Source of the DNA: Nitrospirota bacterium
GTDB taxonomy: Bacteria; Nitrospirota; Thermodesulfovibrionia; Thermodesulfovibrionales; UBA6898
Reading direction: 5' to 3'
Assembly (NCBI GenBank): GCA_016235245.1
Contig: JACRLO010000034.1
Location: forward strand, 48,885 to 112,884
Length of the DNA: 64,000 nt
Under the pieces are notes generated by a model. It had not been told where the DNA came from. It was given only the letters and a program-made list of their open reading frames with translations, and searched no databases. A program made the translations under genes and the position numbers. Shown piece by piece: positions 34,141 to 41,766 of this stretch (position 1 is its first letter; the number at the start of each line of letters is the position of its first letter).

Positions 34141-35022
34141 ATGAATAATCCATCCTTCACGAGAAGAGACTTTTTGATCTCCGTTGCCAGCGCTCTAGCA
34201 ACGATACCTGTCTTGTCTGCCGCAAGCTCTGAAGGCGAGCCTTCTTCCGTCGCCGATATTGAGGCGAGGGTGGGCGGGCGAGTAGGCGTTTTTGCGGTGG
34301 ATACGGGAAGCGGCAAGGTATTGGCGCACAGGCCGGATGAACGCTTTGCGATGTGCTCGACATTTAAGTGGGTGCTTGCAGCAGCCGTTCTTGCACAGAT
34401 AGAACGTAAGTTGTTGTCACTCGACGAACGTGTTTTGTACGGACAGGCTGATCTTCTGGCCTATGCCCCTGTCACCAGCAAGCATGCTGCCGAAGGCTTC
34501 ATGACCGTGAGCGATTTGACCCGTGCTGCGATTGTGGTCAGTGATAATACGGCTGCAAATCTACTGCTTTCCAAATTAGGCGGTCCATCTGTTATTACAG
34601 AGTTTGCTCGGTCGTGCGGTGATGCTGTAACACGTCTCGACAGAAACGAGCCCACGCTCAATGCCAACGAGGCAGGCGATATCCGCGACACAACCTCACC
34701 TCGGGCGATGGCTACATTAATGAGTAAGGTTCTGTGCGGAGATCGCCTTTCATCTGCATCCCGCGATCTTCTGTTGCAATGGTTGCGCGACTGCGAAACG
34801 GGCCATGATCGTTTGCGCGCGAAGCTGCCCAAGGGTTGGCTGGTGGGCGACAAGACCGGCACCGGCGAACATGGAGCAGTTAACGATGTAGCAATCGCCA
34901 TTCCCCCTGGTCGTTCTCCCATCCTTATTGCGGCCTTTCTAAGTGAAGGAAGGGCGGACCGCCCGGCTTTGGTCGCCGCGCACGCCAGTATCAGTCGCCT
35001 GGTAACACATCAGTTCGCATGA
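34141..35022 (+). CDS. Class A beta-lactamase with Tat-type signal (gene cassette 4)
   Basis: A 293-residue serine beta-lactamase, apparently complete. The signal has a twin-arginine motif (TRRDFLI) followed by a hydrophobic stretch ending near SAASS. All class A motifs are present: Ser73-Thr-Phe-Lys76, Ser134-Asp-Asn136, Glu170-Pro-Thr-Leu-Asn174, Lys238-Thr-Gly. A Cys sits just before the active Ser (MCSTFK), but the Ambler 238 position is Gly, so the carbapenemase-type disulfide is not expected. The general resemblance is to the L2-like chromosomal group; substrate range cannot be read. The start codon is 17 bases after the cassette boundary and no own promoter was identified. Confidence 0.93.
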   Translation: MNNPSFTRRDFLISVASALATIPVLSAASSEGEPSSVADIEARVGGRVGVFAVDTGSGKVLAHRPDERFAMCSTFKWVLAAAVLAQIERKLLSLDERVLYGQADLLAYAPVTSKHAAEGFMTVSDLTRAAIVVSDNTAANLLLSKLGGPSVITEFARSCGDAVTRLDRNEPTLNANEAGDIRDTTSPRAMATLMSKVLCGDRLSSASRDLLLQWLRDCETGHDRLRAKLPKGWLVGDKTGTGEHGAVNDVAIAIPPGRSPILIAAFLSEGRADRPALVAAHASISRLVTHQFA

Positions 35023-35035
35023 CGATTGTCGTGTT

Positions 35036-35073
35036 ACGCCCAATCGGGTAGCCGGGGGTAGTTACCCCCCGGC
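35036..35073 (+). repeat. Start of attC site 4 and a perfect GC-rich hairpin
   Basis: ACGCCCAAT (35036-35044) is the exact complement of the bla cassette start (34123-34131) and is the R'' arm of its attC. It is followed by the hairpin GCCGGGGGTA/TACCCCCCGGC (35051-35073). No matching R' (ATTGGGC- or GTT-type) was found downstream, so this attC appears truncated or replaced. Confidence 0.5.
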
Positions 35074-35159
35074 CCCCAAACCAACCGGCGTGCGGGTCTC
35101 CTCCAGAGGACAGGCGCACGGGGTATTTCGCAGATCCTTCGACTATCTCAGGATGGCAA

Positions 35160-35187
35160 TTGACAATGATAAACAATAGAATATACT
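35160..35187 (+). promoter_or_regulatory. Sigma-70-type promoter of the higBA-like pair
   Basis: TTGACA (35160-35165), 16-base spacer, TATACT (35182-35187). Transcription would start about 35194, only seven bases ahead of the toxin ATG at 35201. It lies where the 5' part of the toxin gene should be. Confidence 0.55.
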
Positions 35188-35200
35188 GAAGCGTGCGGCA

Positions 35201-35389
35201 ATGCGTTTGACGCAGATAGACGGGGCCACAAGCCTTGATGATTTACGAATTCCACCCTCGAACAGGCTGGAGGCGCTGGCACATGACCGTGCAGGTCAAT
35301 GGAGCATTCGTATTAATGATCAATGGCGTGTCTGTTTCCGCTTTGAAAAAGGCGATGCGTATGATGTTGAAATCGTTGATTATCACTGA
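35201..35389 (+). CDS. higB: HigB/RelE-type toxin, N-terminally truncated
   Basis: A 62-residue remnant matching the C-terminal two thirds of HigB/RelE-family mRNA interferases (usually about 92 residues). Conserved family segments are present: LDDLRIPPSNRLEALAHDRA, GQWSIRINDQWRVCFRF and the C-terminal DAYDVEIVDYH. In-frame coding resemblance reaches only about five codons upstream of the ATG before a TAG (35178), so roughly 25-30 N-terminal residues are missing. Loss of the first helix and strand probably inactivates it; catalytic Arg/His residues in the C-terminal half are still there. It is 13 bases ahead of higA, in the toxin-first order typical of higBA. Confidence 0.8.
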   Translation: MRLTQIDGATSLDDLRIPPSNRLEALAHDRAGQWSIRINDQWRVCFRFEKGDAYDVEIVDYH

Positions 35390-35402
35390 AGGAGATACAG
35401 CT

Positions 35403-35699
35403 ATGGTTAAGAATGGTTTGCCTGCAATTCATCCAGGAGAATTCCTGGCAGAAATCTTGGGAGAGATGGGTATATCTCAGGCTGAGTTCGCTCGCACTAT
35501 CGGGGTATCGCCAATGCGGATTTCGCATGTAATCAAAGGCGATCGTCCAGTGACGGCAGAGCTGGCATTGTTGTTTGGTCGTGCGTTTAACCAGACGCCG
35601 CAATACTGGCTCAATCTTCAGGCCGCTTACGATATAAAAGTCGCGAAAGCGAGTATCGGTAAGCGCCTTGCTGGTATACATGCCCTCGCACATGCGTAA
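35403..35699 (+). CDS. higA: HigA-type antitoxin
   Basis: A 98-residue intact antitoxin of the HigA family with an XRE-type helix-turn-helix (ISQAEFARTIGVSPMRISHV) and the typical N-terminal LPAIHPGEFLAEILGEMG and C-terminal PQYWLNLQAAYDIKVA segments. It would bind HigB and repress the operon promoter. GGAGATACAG precedes the ATG. It is complete while its partner is truncated, consistent with selection only against free toxin. TA genes are common cargo of integron arrays, although I could not define cassette ends around this pair. Confidence 0.92.
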   Translation: MVKNGLPAIHPGEFLAEILGEMGISQAEFARTIGVSPMRISHVIKGDRPVTAELALLFGRAFNQTPQYWLNLQAAYDIKVAKASIGKRLAGIHALAHA

Positions 35700-35729
35700 T
35701 CATTCGCTGCGTAATGCCCGCGAATGATT
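35698..35729 (+). terminator. Perfect 10-bp hairpin after higA
   Basis: AATCATTCGC (35698-35707) and GCGAATGATT (35720-35729) pair perfectly across a 12-base loop, overlapping the higA stop. No U-tract follows, so it is either a rho-type/mRNA-stabilising stem or part of a degraded recombination site. Confidence 0.4.
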
Positions 35730-36078
35730 CCAACCTGCCGGTCCACAGCTGCACTTCCCGGTTCCCCGTCGCCTGCGGCGCCGGGCCGCCCCTCAAGCTA
35801 AACGTGATTCCTGCAGATTGAATGTCCTATTTCCTGTCACGCGAGCTTGCCTGTGCCCGATGTTTAGATATCGTGAGTCCTTTCCCAGAAAGATTCTGGA
35901 CGAGCCAAGAGTAAGTCGGACGAAGCCGCCGGAATGACAATGAGCAGGACATTTCTTTCGTATCTTCAAATAGTCAGCCAGCCATATACATGATAGAATG
36001 AAAATATTCGGGAACTTTTTCATACGCTCCCATGTCTAAAGCTGCAGGACCACAAAACAAATTCAGAGGAGGAGCATC
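35730..36078. other. Gap after the cassette island
   Basis: No credible gene. It holds a GC-rich stretch (35750-35800) and, at about 35870-35945, sequence ending GCCGCCGGAATGACAA that looks like a dispersed intergenic repeat of the kind often seen in multiple copies in such genomes (copy number cannot be tested here). A 76-codon leftward frame at 35793-36023 runs through this repeat and is judged spurious. Confidence 0.45.
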
Positions 36079-37527
36079 ATGAAGAAGATTCTTTTGATAG
36101 TTATCAGTCTGTTCTGTATTATCACAACCGGATTGCCGGCGTCAGCAGAAAAGGAACCTGCGAAGCTTCCGGGGCTTTCAACGGGCATCGAGGACCAGAC
36201 AGGGATTGCGATCACAATCTACAATGTCAACCTTGGGCTTGTGAAAGACACAAGGCAGTTAAAGCTCCCGAAAGGCAGCAGTGAACTGAAGTTCATGGAC
36301 GTTGCATCGCAGATCATCCCGACAAGCGTGCATATCAAATCCCTTATAAACAGCGACAGCCTCGGCGTGCTTGAGCAGAATTACGAGTATGACCTCCTGA
36401 ACCCCCAGAGACTGTTAGATAAATACGTAGGCAAAGAGGTGAAGCTCTATCAGAAGAACCCTTACTCTGAGCGGGAAGAGATCATTACAGCCACTCTGCT
36501 TTCGAACAACGGCGGGCCTATCTTCAAAATCAACGATGAGATAACCTTCGGTCACCCCGGGCGGATCATTTTTCCGGGCGTGCCGGAGAACCTGATCTCA
36601 AAACCGACTCTGGTATGGCTGCTCGAAAACAGCCTCACGACCATGCAGAAAGTCGAGGCATCCTATCTCACCAACGGCATAAACTGGCGCGCAGACTATG
36701 TTGTGACGCTCAATGCAAAGGACGATAAGGCAGATCTCTCGGGATGGGTGACTATTGACAACAAAAGCGGCGCAACATACAAAGATGCAAAGCTGAAACT
36801 TGTGGCCGGCGATGTTAACAGGGTGAAGGACGAAGTTGAATACAGACAAAAGCTGGGGCGCATGGCAGAGATGGCGGCCAGGCCAGCCGCACCGCAGTTC
36901 AAGGAGGAGGAGTTTTTTGAGTACCACATCTACACCCTTGAGCGTCCTTCGACCATAAAGGACAACCAGACCAAGCAGATCAGTCTGGTAAGTGCAGATT
37001 CGATACCGGTCAAAAAAGAGCTCGTCTTCCGTGGTGCAAACTATTACTACACCTCACGGTACGGTGATCCGATCACCAATCAAAAGGTAAATGTATTTGT
37101 CGAGATACAGAACAAAAAAGAACATAACCTCGGCATGCCCCTTCCCAAAGGTACGGTGCGGGTGTACAAGCACGACTCTGAGGGAAGCCTGCAGTTCGTG
37201 GGCGAGGACTCGATAGACCATACGCCAAAGGACGAAAAGATCAGGGTCAAGCTTGGCGATGCCTTCGACGTTGTCGGCACACGCAAGCAGATGGACTGGA
37301 AGAAGCTCGCCTCAGATACGTATGAGGCAAGCTTTGAGATATCGCTGAGGAACCACAAAAAGGAAGATATCGTGGTTAAGGTTATTGAGCCGATTCCGGG
37401 CGACTGGACCATGCTCAGTTCTTCTCATGAATATACAAAGGCAACAGCGTTTACGGCTGAGTTCAATATCCCTGTGCCAAAGGACAAGGAAGTGAAGCTC
37501 ACCTATAGAGTGAAAATGAGATACTGA
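36079..37527 (+). CDS. DUF4139 domain-containing exported protein
   Basis: A 482-residue exported protein. Signal peptide ends near GLPASA. The N-terminal part (about 40-170) contains IAITIYNVNLGLVKDTRQL and LPKGSSELKFMDVASQI, and the larger C-terminal part is a DUF4139 region (WRADYVVTLNAKDDKADLSG, NKSGATYKDAKLKLVAGDVN, up to VKLTYRVKMRY). The family is found in many Gram-negative bacteria, with no established activity. AGGAGGAG ahead of the ATG is an excellent ribosome-binding site. It is the first gene right of the cassette island and has ordinary host-like codon use. Confidence 0.88.
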   Translation: MKKILLIVISLFCIITTGLPASAEKEPAKLPGLSTGIEDQTGIAITIYNVNLGLVKDTRQLKLPKGSSELKFMDVASQIIPTSVHIKSLINSDSLGVLEQNYEYDLLNPQRLLDKYVGKEVKLYQKNPYSEREEIITATLLSNNGGPIFKINDEITFGHPGRIIFPGVPENLISKPTLVWLLENSLTTMQKVEASYLTNGINWRADYVVTLNAKDDKADLSGWVTIDNKSGATYKDAKLKLVAGDVNRVKDEVEYRQKLGRMAEMAARPAAPQFKEEEFFEYHIYTLERPSTIKDNQTKQISLVSADSIPVKKELVFRGANYYYTSRYGDPITNQKVNVFVEIQNKKEHNLGMPLPKGTVRVYKHDSEGSLQFVGEDSIDHTPKDEKIRVKLGDAFDVVGTRKQMDWKKLASDTYEASFEISLRNHKKEDIVVKVIEPIPGDWTMLSSSHEYTKATAFTAEFNIPVPKDKEVKLTYRVKMRY

Positions 37528-37565
37528 CAAAGAGAGAGATACCGGTCATGTAATAAATAATGCGA

Positions 37566-37589
37566 GGGAGTGTCTTTCAAGGCACTCTC
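37566..37589. terminator. Possible bidirectional terminator hairpin
   Basis: GAGTGTC (37568-37574) pairs with GGCACTC (37581-37587) across TTTCAA, extendable by two more pairs, in the short gap between two convergent genes. The flanking U-tracts are poor. Confidence 0.45.
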
Positions 37590-37620
37590 TTATCGCTAAA
37601 GCAGTTATTGCGGTAAACCG

Positions 37621-38373
37621 TTAAAGCGTGTTCAAATAAGCAATGAGGCTCTGCACTTCAATATCCGACAGATAGGAAAATGACGGCATGTCCTTAAACG
37701 GACTTCTGAGCTGCGAAGCGATATTTTCCGGGATGGCAGGCTTTCCGCTTACAGGCAGACGGGGGTTTTTTAGGATACCCTTATGACCCGGGCCGGTCAA
37801 TGCCTTGTTGCTGAAGGGATCATGGCAGAAGGTGCATTTGTCTTCATAGAGTTCCTTTCCCTTCCTGATGCTTTCAGGATCGATCTTTGCGATCATGCCT
37901 GACTGTTCAGTGACAGCTGCAGTTCCCTTCCCGGCTGATCCGGCAACAGGGATTGCTTTACCGAACTTCGTAATCAGGAGGTAATATCCGGCAGAAGTGC
38001 TGATCATACAGACGCTGACAAAGGCCAGGATAAGGCCTGCGGTCTGAAGTCTTGCATAGAACTGCTTATACCATACAACCACAAGGACTTTAAAGCAGAG
38101 GATGGTCAGAACCGAGACCGCAAACACGGTATGGAAGATTGCCCTGACCGAAGGCTCAGTCTTCGTCCTAACAAGAAAACCGACGCAGAGATAGGTCAGT
38201 CCAAGGCAGAAAATGAGATAAAGAATGCCGTTTGCCTGATGCAATTTCCTGAGACTGTTCCGGCTGAACTTCTGCTCAGCCCTGCCGAACATCTCAAAGG
38301 CAGTAAAAATACCCGCAAGTGCCGATGCGAAAACAACCAGAGAGAGAAGAGATTTCAGAAGAAAAAACGGCAT
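37621..38373 (-). CDS. Membrane-anchored c-type cytochrome
   Basis: A 250-residue protein with about four N-terminal membrane helices (to about residue 135) and a C-terminal periplasmic monohaem cytochrome c domain. The haem motif is CTFCH in YEDKCTFCHDPFSNK; the likely axial Met is in DMPSFSYLSD near the end, followed by IEVQSLIAYLNTL, the usual class I cytochrome c final helix. It is probably a quinol or electron-transfer partner in respiration; the membrane part is not one I recognise. The soluble cytochrome gene lies 100 bases upstream in the same direction. Confidence 0.8.
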   Translation of the reverse strand: MPFFLLKSLLSLVVFASALAGIFTAFEMFGRAEQKFSRNSLRKLHQANGILYLIFCLGLTYLCVGFLVRTKTEPSVRAIFHTVFAVSVLTILCFKVLVVVWYKQFYARLQTAGLILAFVSVCMISTSAGYYLLITKFGKAIPVAGSAGKGTAAVTEQSGMIAKIDPESIRKGKELYEDKCTFCHDPFSNKALTGPGHKGILKNPRLPVSGKPAIPENIASQLRSPFKDMPSFSYLSDIEVQSLIAYLNTL

Positions 38374-38473
38374 GACTCTCCTTCAAGCAACAAAACAGGT
38401 AAAGGACAGGGAAGGTTACGGGCATACATACCGGCCCTATTGCCCTCTCTCTGCCTTTACCCGCAGTTTCTAT

Positions 38474-38860
38474 TTAGTAACCACCCGCTGCCTTCTTGGC
38501 CGGAGCCTTATCAGCTGGTTTCTCTGCTGCCTTCAAAGACTTGATATACGCAACCATGTCCTGCATCTCTGCAGACTTCAGATCAATGGCCTTGCCCTTG
38601 TTAGCTGCCACAATACATGCATTAACAGCCTCTTCCAGACTTTTCTGGGTTTTACCCATGATCTTGAACTCTTTTTTGTCAGCAGCCTTGCCCATGTCCT
38701 TACCGTTTGCATGGCAGTCATTGCAGGACTTGGAACCACCCGCAAATTTCTTGTCATTAAAAAGCGCCTTCCCTTTTACTGCATCACCCGCTGCAAAGGC
38801 AAACGAAAAAACCAGTCCAAGCACAACCAGAGAAAGCATCACAATCTTCGCAATCTTCAT
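38474..38860 (-). CDS. Soluble class I cytochrome c
   Basis: A 128-residue periplasmic monohaem cytochrome. The start at 38860 gives a proper signal peptide (MKIAKIVMLSLVVLGLVFSFAFA) preceded by GGAGGTG. The haem motif is CNDCH in GGSKSCNDCHANGKDMG; the axial Met is probably in SAEMQDMVAYIKSLKAA. The C-terminus is a Lys/Ala/Pro-rich tail (PADKAPAKKAAGGY). It likely shuttles electrons in the periplasm, for example to the membrane cytochrome next door or to the di-haem peroxidase elsewhere in the window. Confidence 0.88.
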   Translation of the reverse strand: MKIAKIVMLSLVVLGLVFSFAFAAGDAVKGKALFNDKKFAGGSKSCNDCHANGKDMGKAADKKEFKIMGKTQKSLEEAVNACIVAANKGKAIDLKSAEMQDMVAYIKSLKAAEKPADKAPAKKAAGGY

Positions 38861-39018
38861 TATTTCTTCACCTCCCTTCGAATTACACGTTGTTCGTAGT
38901 TTACTACTCACCTCGGAAGGGTGCAACATATTTTCGAAGCAGGTCCTGTTTCTTGATTCCCTGTTCTTTTGATATAATGTTTGTATACTTCTAAACTATT
39001 TCGACAGACGGAGGAACC

Positions 39019-39510
39019 ATGATCTCAAATGCTGTTGCAACCGCAATCAAGATGGAAACAGACGCCATTGCGTTTTATGAAGAGTCTGCCAATAGAGCTC
39101 ACCATGCCTTTGGCAAGGAGATGTTCAGGGGCTTCGTAAAGGACGAGAAGAGGCATTTGGCCATGCTTCAGAACCTGTTCAAGGGTCTCGGACTTACGGA
39201 GAATTTCGCCAGCCCAAGGGAGGAGATCAAGACCGTTTTCAGCATGCTCAGGGACCAGATGATGCAGAGGGCAGAGGCCATTCAGAGCGAGATGGATGCG
39301 CTCAAGATCGCGCTTGAGATGGAAAAAGCAGGTTTTGATTTTTATCAAAAGGCCGCAGCCAACGCTCCTTCGCCGGAGGAAAAGAAACTTTTCGAGCGCC
39401 TTACGATTGAAGAGAACGACCATTTTTCTATACTCAATGAAACCTATACATTTCTTGAGAATACCGGTCAGTGGTTCATGTATGAAGAGAGAGGAATACT
39501 TGAAGGATAA
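39019..39510 (+). CDS. Rubrerythrin-type ferritin-like di-iron protein
   Basis: A 163-residue four-helix protein with two di-iron half-sites: IAFYEESANRAHHAFG...DEKRHLAML and KAGFDFYQKAA...IEENDHFSIL (Glu and ExxH ligands). It lacks the C-terminal rubredoxin domain of classical rubrerythrin. Expected role: peroxide reduction or iron handling under oxidative stress, in the cytosol. A TATAAT at 38973-38978 without a good -35 and GGAGG ahead of the ATG suggest its own promoter. The flavodiiron gene follows 21 bases later. Confidence 0.87.
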   Translation: MISNAVATAIKMETDAIAFYEESANRAHHAFGKEMFRGFVKDEKRHLAMLQNLFKGLGLTENFASPREEIKTVFSMLRDQMMQRAEAIQSEMDALKIALEMEKAGFDFYQKAAANAPSPEEKKLFERLTIEENDHFSILNETYTFLENTGQWFMYEERGILEG

Positions 39511-39531
39511 TCAGGATAAGGAGATTAAATC

Positions 39532-40746
39532 ATGAAAGCTGTTCAGATAAAGCCGGATATCTATTGGGTTGGAGCAATCGACTGGGGGGTTCGTGACTTT
39601 CACGGCTATATAACCCCAAACGGCACGACCTACAATAACTACCTGATCGTTGACAGGGACATCACCCTCATTGACACGGTGAAACACGATTTTTCGGAGA
39701 TCACGGTCGACAATATTAAAAGTATTATAGACCCATCACAGATAAAGAATCTCGTGATTAATCATATCGAACCTGATCACGTAAGCAGCATCGACAAGAT
39801 CATGGATCTTTGCCCAAACGCGATGATCTACATCACGGACAAGGGGAAAAAGGGGCTTGACCGGCATTTTGATACATCAAAGTGGCAGTTTACGATTGTC
39901 AAGACCGGTGATACCCTCAGCACCGGAAAATATACGATCACGTTCCTCGAAACACCGATGCTGCACTGGCCGGACTCCAGGATGAGGTATATTAAAGAGG
40001 CAAAGCTCCTTCTCTCCCAGGACGCCTTTGGCCAGCACCTCGCAACCGCAGCCCGTTTTGATGATGAGTTTGTTGAATGCGCCTCACACTCGGATCTTTA
40101 TGAAGCAGTAGTCGAGTATTATGCAAATATCCTGATGCCGTTTGGCAACCTCATCAAGAATAAAATCGCGGAAGTCCAGAAACTGGGACTTGATTTTGAT
40201 ATGATCGCTCCTGACCACGGCGTCATCTGGAGGGGAGCACCCGGAAAGGTCATTCAGGACTACCTTGACATGGCAAACGGCAAGGCAGCACTCAGAGTCG
40301 CTGTCATTTACGATACGATGTGGCACAGCACCGAACATATGACGTACCCTCTCATGCAGGGCATCCAGGACGCCGGCGTTGACTGCAAGATCATAAAGCT
40401 GCGGGCAACACCGATGAGCGTTGCGATCAAGGAGTTCTGGAAATCGCGCGGCTGCCTCATCGGCACTCCGACGCTGAACAATATCATGTTCCCGTCAGTT
40501 GCCGAATTTCTTACCCACCTTCGCGGCCTCAGACCAAAAAACCGCATTACAGGCGCTTTCGGAAGCTTTGGATGGGGAGGCGGCGCCGTGAAGGATGCAT
40601 ACGAAGATTTCAAGCGCATGGGTCTTGAAATCGTAGAGCCGGGCATTCAAGTCCAATACAGACCGTCGGCTGCCGATGATGAGGCGTGTTATGAGTTTGG
40701 AAAAGCATTTGCCCAAAAGGTAAAAGAATACCATTCGAAATTCTAG
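39532..40746 (+). CDS. Flavodiiron protein (FprA/rubredoxin:oxygen oxidoreductase)
   Basis: A 404-residue flavodiiron protein that reduces O2 to water or NO to N2O in anaerobes. The metallo-beta-lactamase-like domain (1 to about 250) has the iron ligands in NHIEPDHVSSIDK (HxExDH), plus LHWPDSRM and PDHGVIWRG. The flavodoxin domain (about 255-400) starts RVAVIYDTMWHSTEHMTYPL and includes TPTLNN and GSFGWGGGAVKD for FMN binding. No rubredoxin or flavin-reductase extension is fused, so it needs an external donor. It is paired with the rubrerythrin gene, as in many anaerobes' oxygen defence. Confidence 0.95.
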   Translation: MKAVQIKPDIYWVGAIDWGVRDFHGYITPNGTTYNNYLIVDRDITLIDTVKHDFSEITVDNIKSIIDPSQIKNLVINHIEPDHVSSIDKIMDLCPNAMIYITDKGKKGLDRHFDTSKWQFTIVKTGDTLSTGKYTITFLETPMLHWPDSRMRYIKEAKLLLSQDAFGQHLATAARFDDEFVECASHSDLYEAVVEYYANILMPFGNLIKNKIAEVQKLGLDFDMIAPDHGVIWRGAPGKVIQDYLDMANGKAALRVAVIYDTMWHSTEHMTYPLMQGIQDAGVDCKIIKLRATPMSVAIKEFWKSRGCLIGTPTLNNIMFPSVAEFLTHLRGLRPKNRITGAFGSFGWGGGAVKDAYEDFKRMGLEIVEPGIQVQYRPSAADDEACYEFGKAFAQKVKEYHSKF

Positions 40747-40773
40747 GTACTCAGGGTCTGCGAGAGGGAAGGC

Positions 40774-41766
40774 ATGAGGACCTTCCCTCCTCCGCAATTC
40801 ATCCAGCTTTATCCAACGATCCGCTGCAACCAGAGCTGCTCCTTCTGCTTTAATGCCTCAGTCGAATATCGAAAGGACCTTACGCCTGAAGATGCGCTAA
40901 ACCTTCTCGATATCATGATGGATCTCGGCATACATAACCTTGACATTATGGGGGGTGAGCCGTTTCTGCTGCATTGGATGCCATCATTTATCCACGAGGC
41001 AGTCAACCGAGGGATCGTGGTGAATGTCAGCACCAATGGCAGCTTACCGGAAGTCATGGAAGCGTTCAGGGGACTAAATCATGAAAAGATCAATATCGGC
41101 ATTTCACTTGAAGGCAGCACTGCTCATACGCACAACGGTCTGACCAGTGCAGCGCATTTTGAAAGGGCGGTATCAAGTATCAGCACACTTGTTTCGATGG
41201 GGTTGAACCCGGTCGTTAAAACCGTTGTAACCAAAGCAACCCTGCCCGACATTCAGCCCATTATACACCTGCTGCATACCATGGGCGTCAAACGCTATTA
41301 CCTGATCCATATGGATCTTCTCTCAAAAAATGACAGCTCTCACCAGTCAGCCATCAGTTACCCGGATTTTCTGGATTTTTATTATGCGGTCAGATCTGCC
41401 AACAGAACCCTTGAGATAAACAGGGTAAATGCCTCGTGCTTTGAGAAGGGGTCTCTGGCAAAAGGCGTGCGCTGTGCAGGCGGTGTGCGAAAACTGGCAG
41501 TCATGCCGGATGGCTCGGTCTATCCCTGCAACCTGTTTCTGCATGCCCCTGAATTCAATCTCGGCAATATTTTCACCGATAAATTCACGACAATATGGAG
41601 CAGCCCAAAGCTCCGCTATTTTAGAACATTCGGGGGAAACAGCTGCAGGCTGAAGGCCTGCTCAAATTATGCGTCCTGCACCGGTGGATGCCCTGCACAT
41701 GCCTTTTTTCATGGCAGGGGACTGCAGGGCACAGACATACGATGCACGGACAGGACTATTCCGTGA
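40774..41766 (+). CDS. Radical SAM/SPASM domain protein
   Basis: A 330-residue radical SAM enzyme. The cluster motif CNQSCSFC (CxxxCxxC) is near residue 19 after PTIRCN; GGEPFLLHWMPSFIHEA and TNGSL follow. The C-terminal SPASM region carries further cysteines (CAGGVRKLAVMPDGSVYPCN, then CRLKACSNYASCTGGCPAHA), expected to bind auxiliary 4Fe-4S clusters. Such proteins modify peptides or act as anaerobic sulfatase-maturing or haem-related enzymes; no substrate peptide gene is apparent nearby. It ends 11 bases inside the 3' end of the convergent acyltransferase gene. Confidence 0.88.
   Translation: MRTFPPPQFIQLYPTIRCNQSCSFCFNASVEYRKDLTPEDALNLLDIMMDLGIHNLDIMGGEPFLLHWMPSFIHEAVNRGIVVNVSTNGSLPEVMEAFRGLNHEKINIGISLEGSTAHTHNGLTSAAHFERAVSSISTLVSMGLNPVVKTVVTKATLPDIQPIIHLLHTMGVKRYYLIHMDLLSKNDSSHQSAISYPDFLDFYYAVRSANRTLEINRVNASCFEKGSLAKGVRCAGGVRKLAVMPDGSVYPCNLFLHAPEFNLGNIFTDKFTTIWSSPKLRYFRTFGGNSCRLKACSNYASCTGGCPAHAFFHGRGLQGTDIRCTDRTIP

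Larger units (their letters stand above)
32791..35073 (+). mobile_element. Integron gene-cassette array without a visible integrase
   Basis: Cassette ends are deduced because each cassette begins with a sequence complementary to the R'' arm of its own attC. Cassette 1 starts GTTAG (32791) and ends with CTAAC (33354). Cassette 2 starts GTTATGAA (33405) and has TTCATAAC (33910). Cassette 3 starts GTTCCCATC (33995) and has GATGGGAA (34019). Cassette 4 starts ATTGGGCGT (34123) and has ACGCCCAAT (35036). Contents: unknown protein, frameshifted membrane protein, no ORF, beta-lactamase. All genes point the same way, with starts 17-36 bases after the boundary. No intI gene lies in the window, so it is either an integrase-less cluster or the array's integrase is not adjacent. 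Confidence 0.8.

Noticed and set aside
35793..36023. A 76-codon leftward frame after the cassette island
   Set aside because: It runs through sequence that looks like a dispersed intergenic repeat and has no ribosome-binding site or family match.
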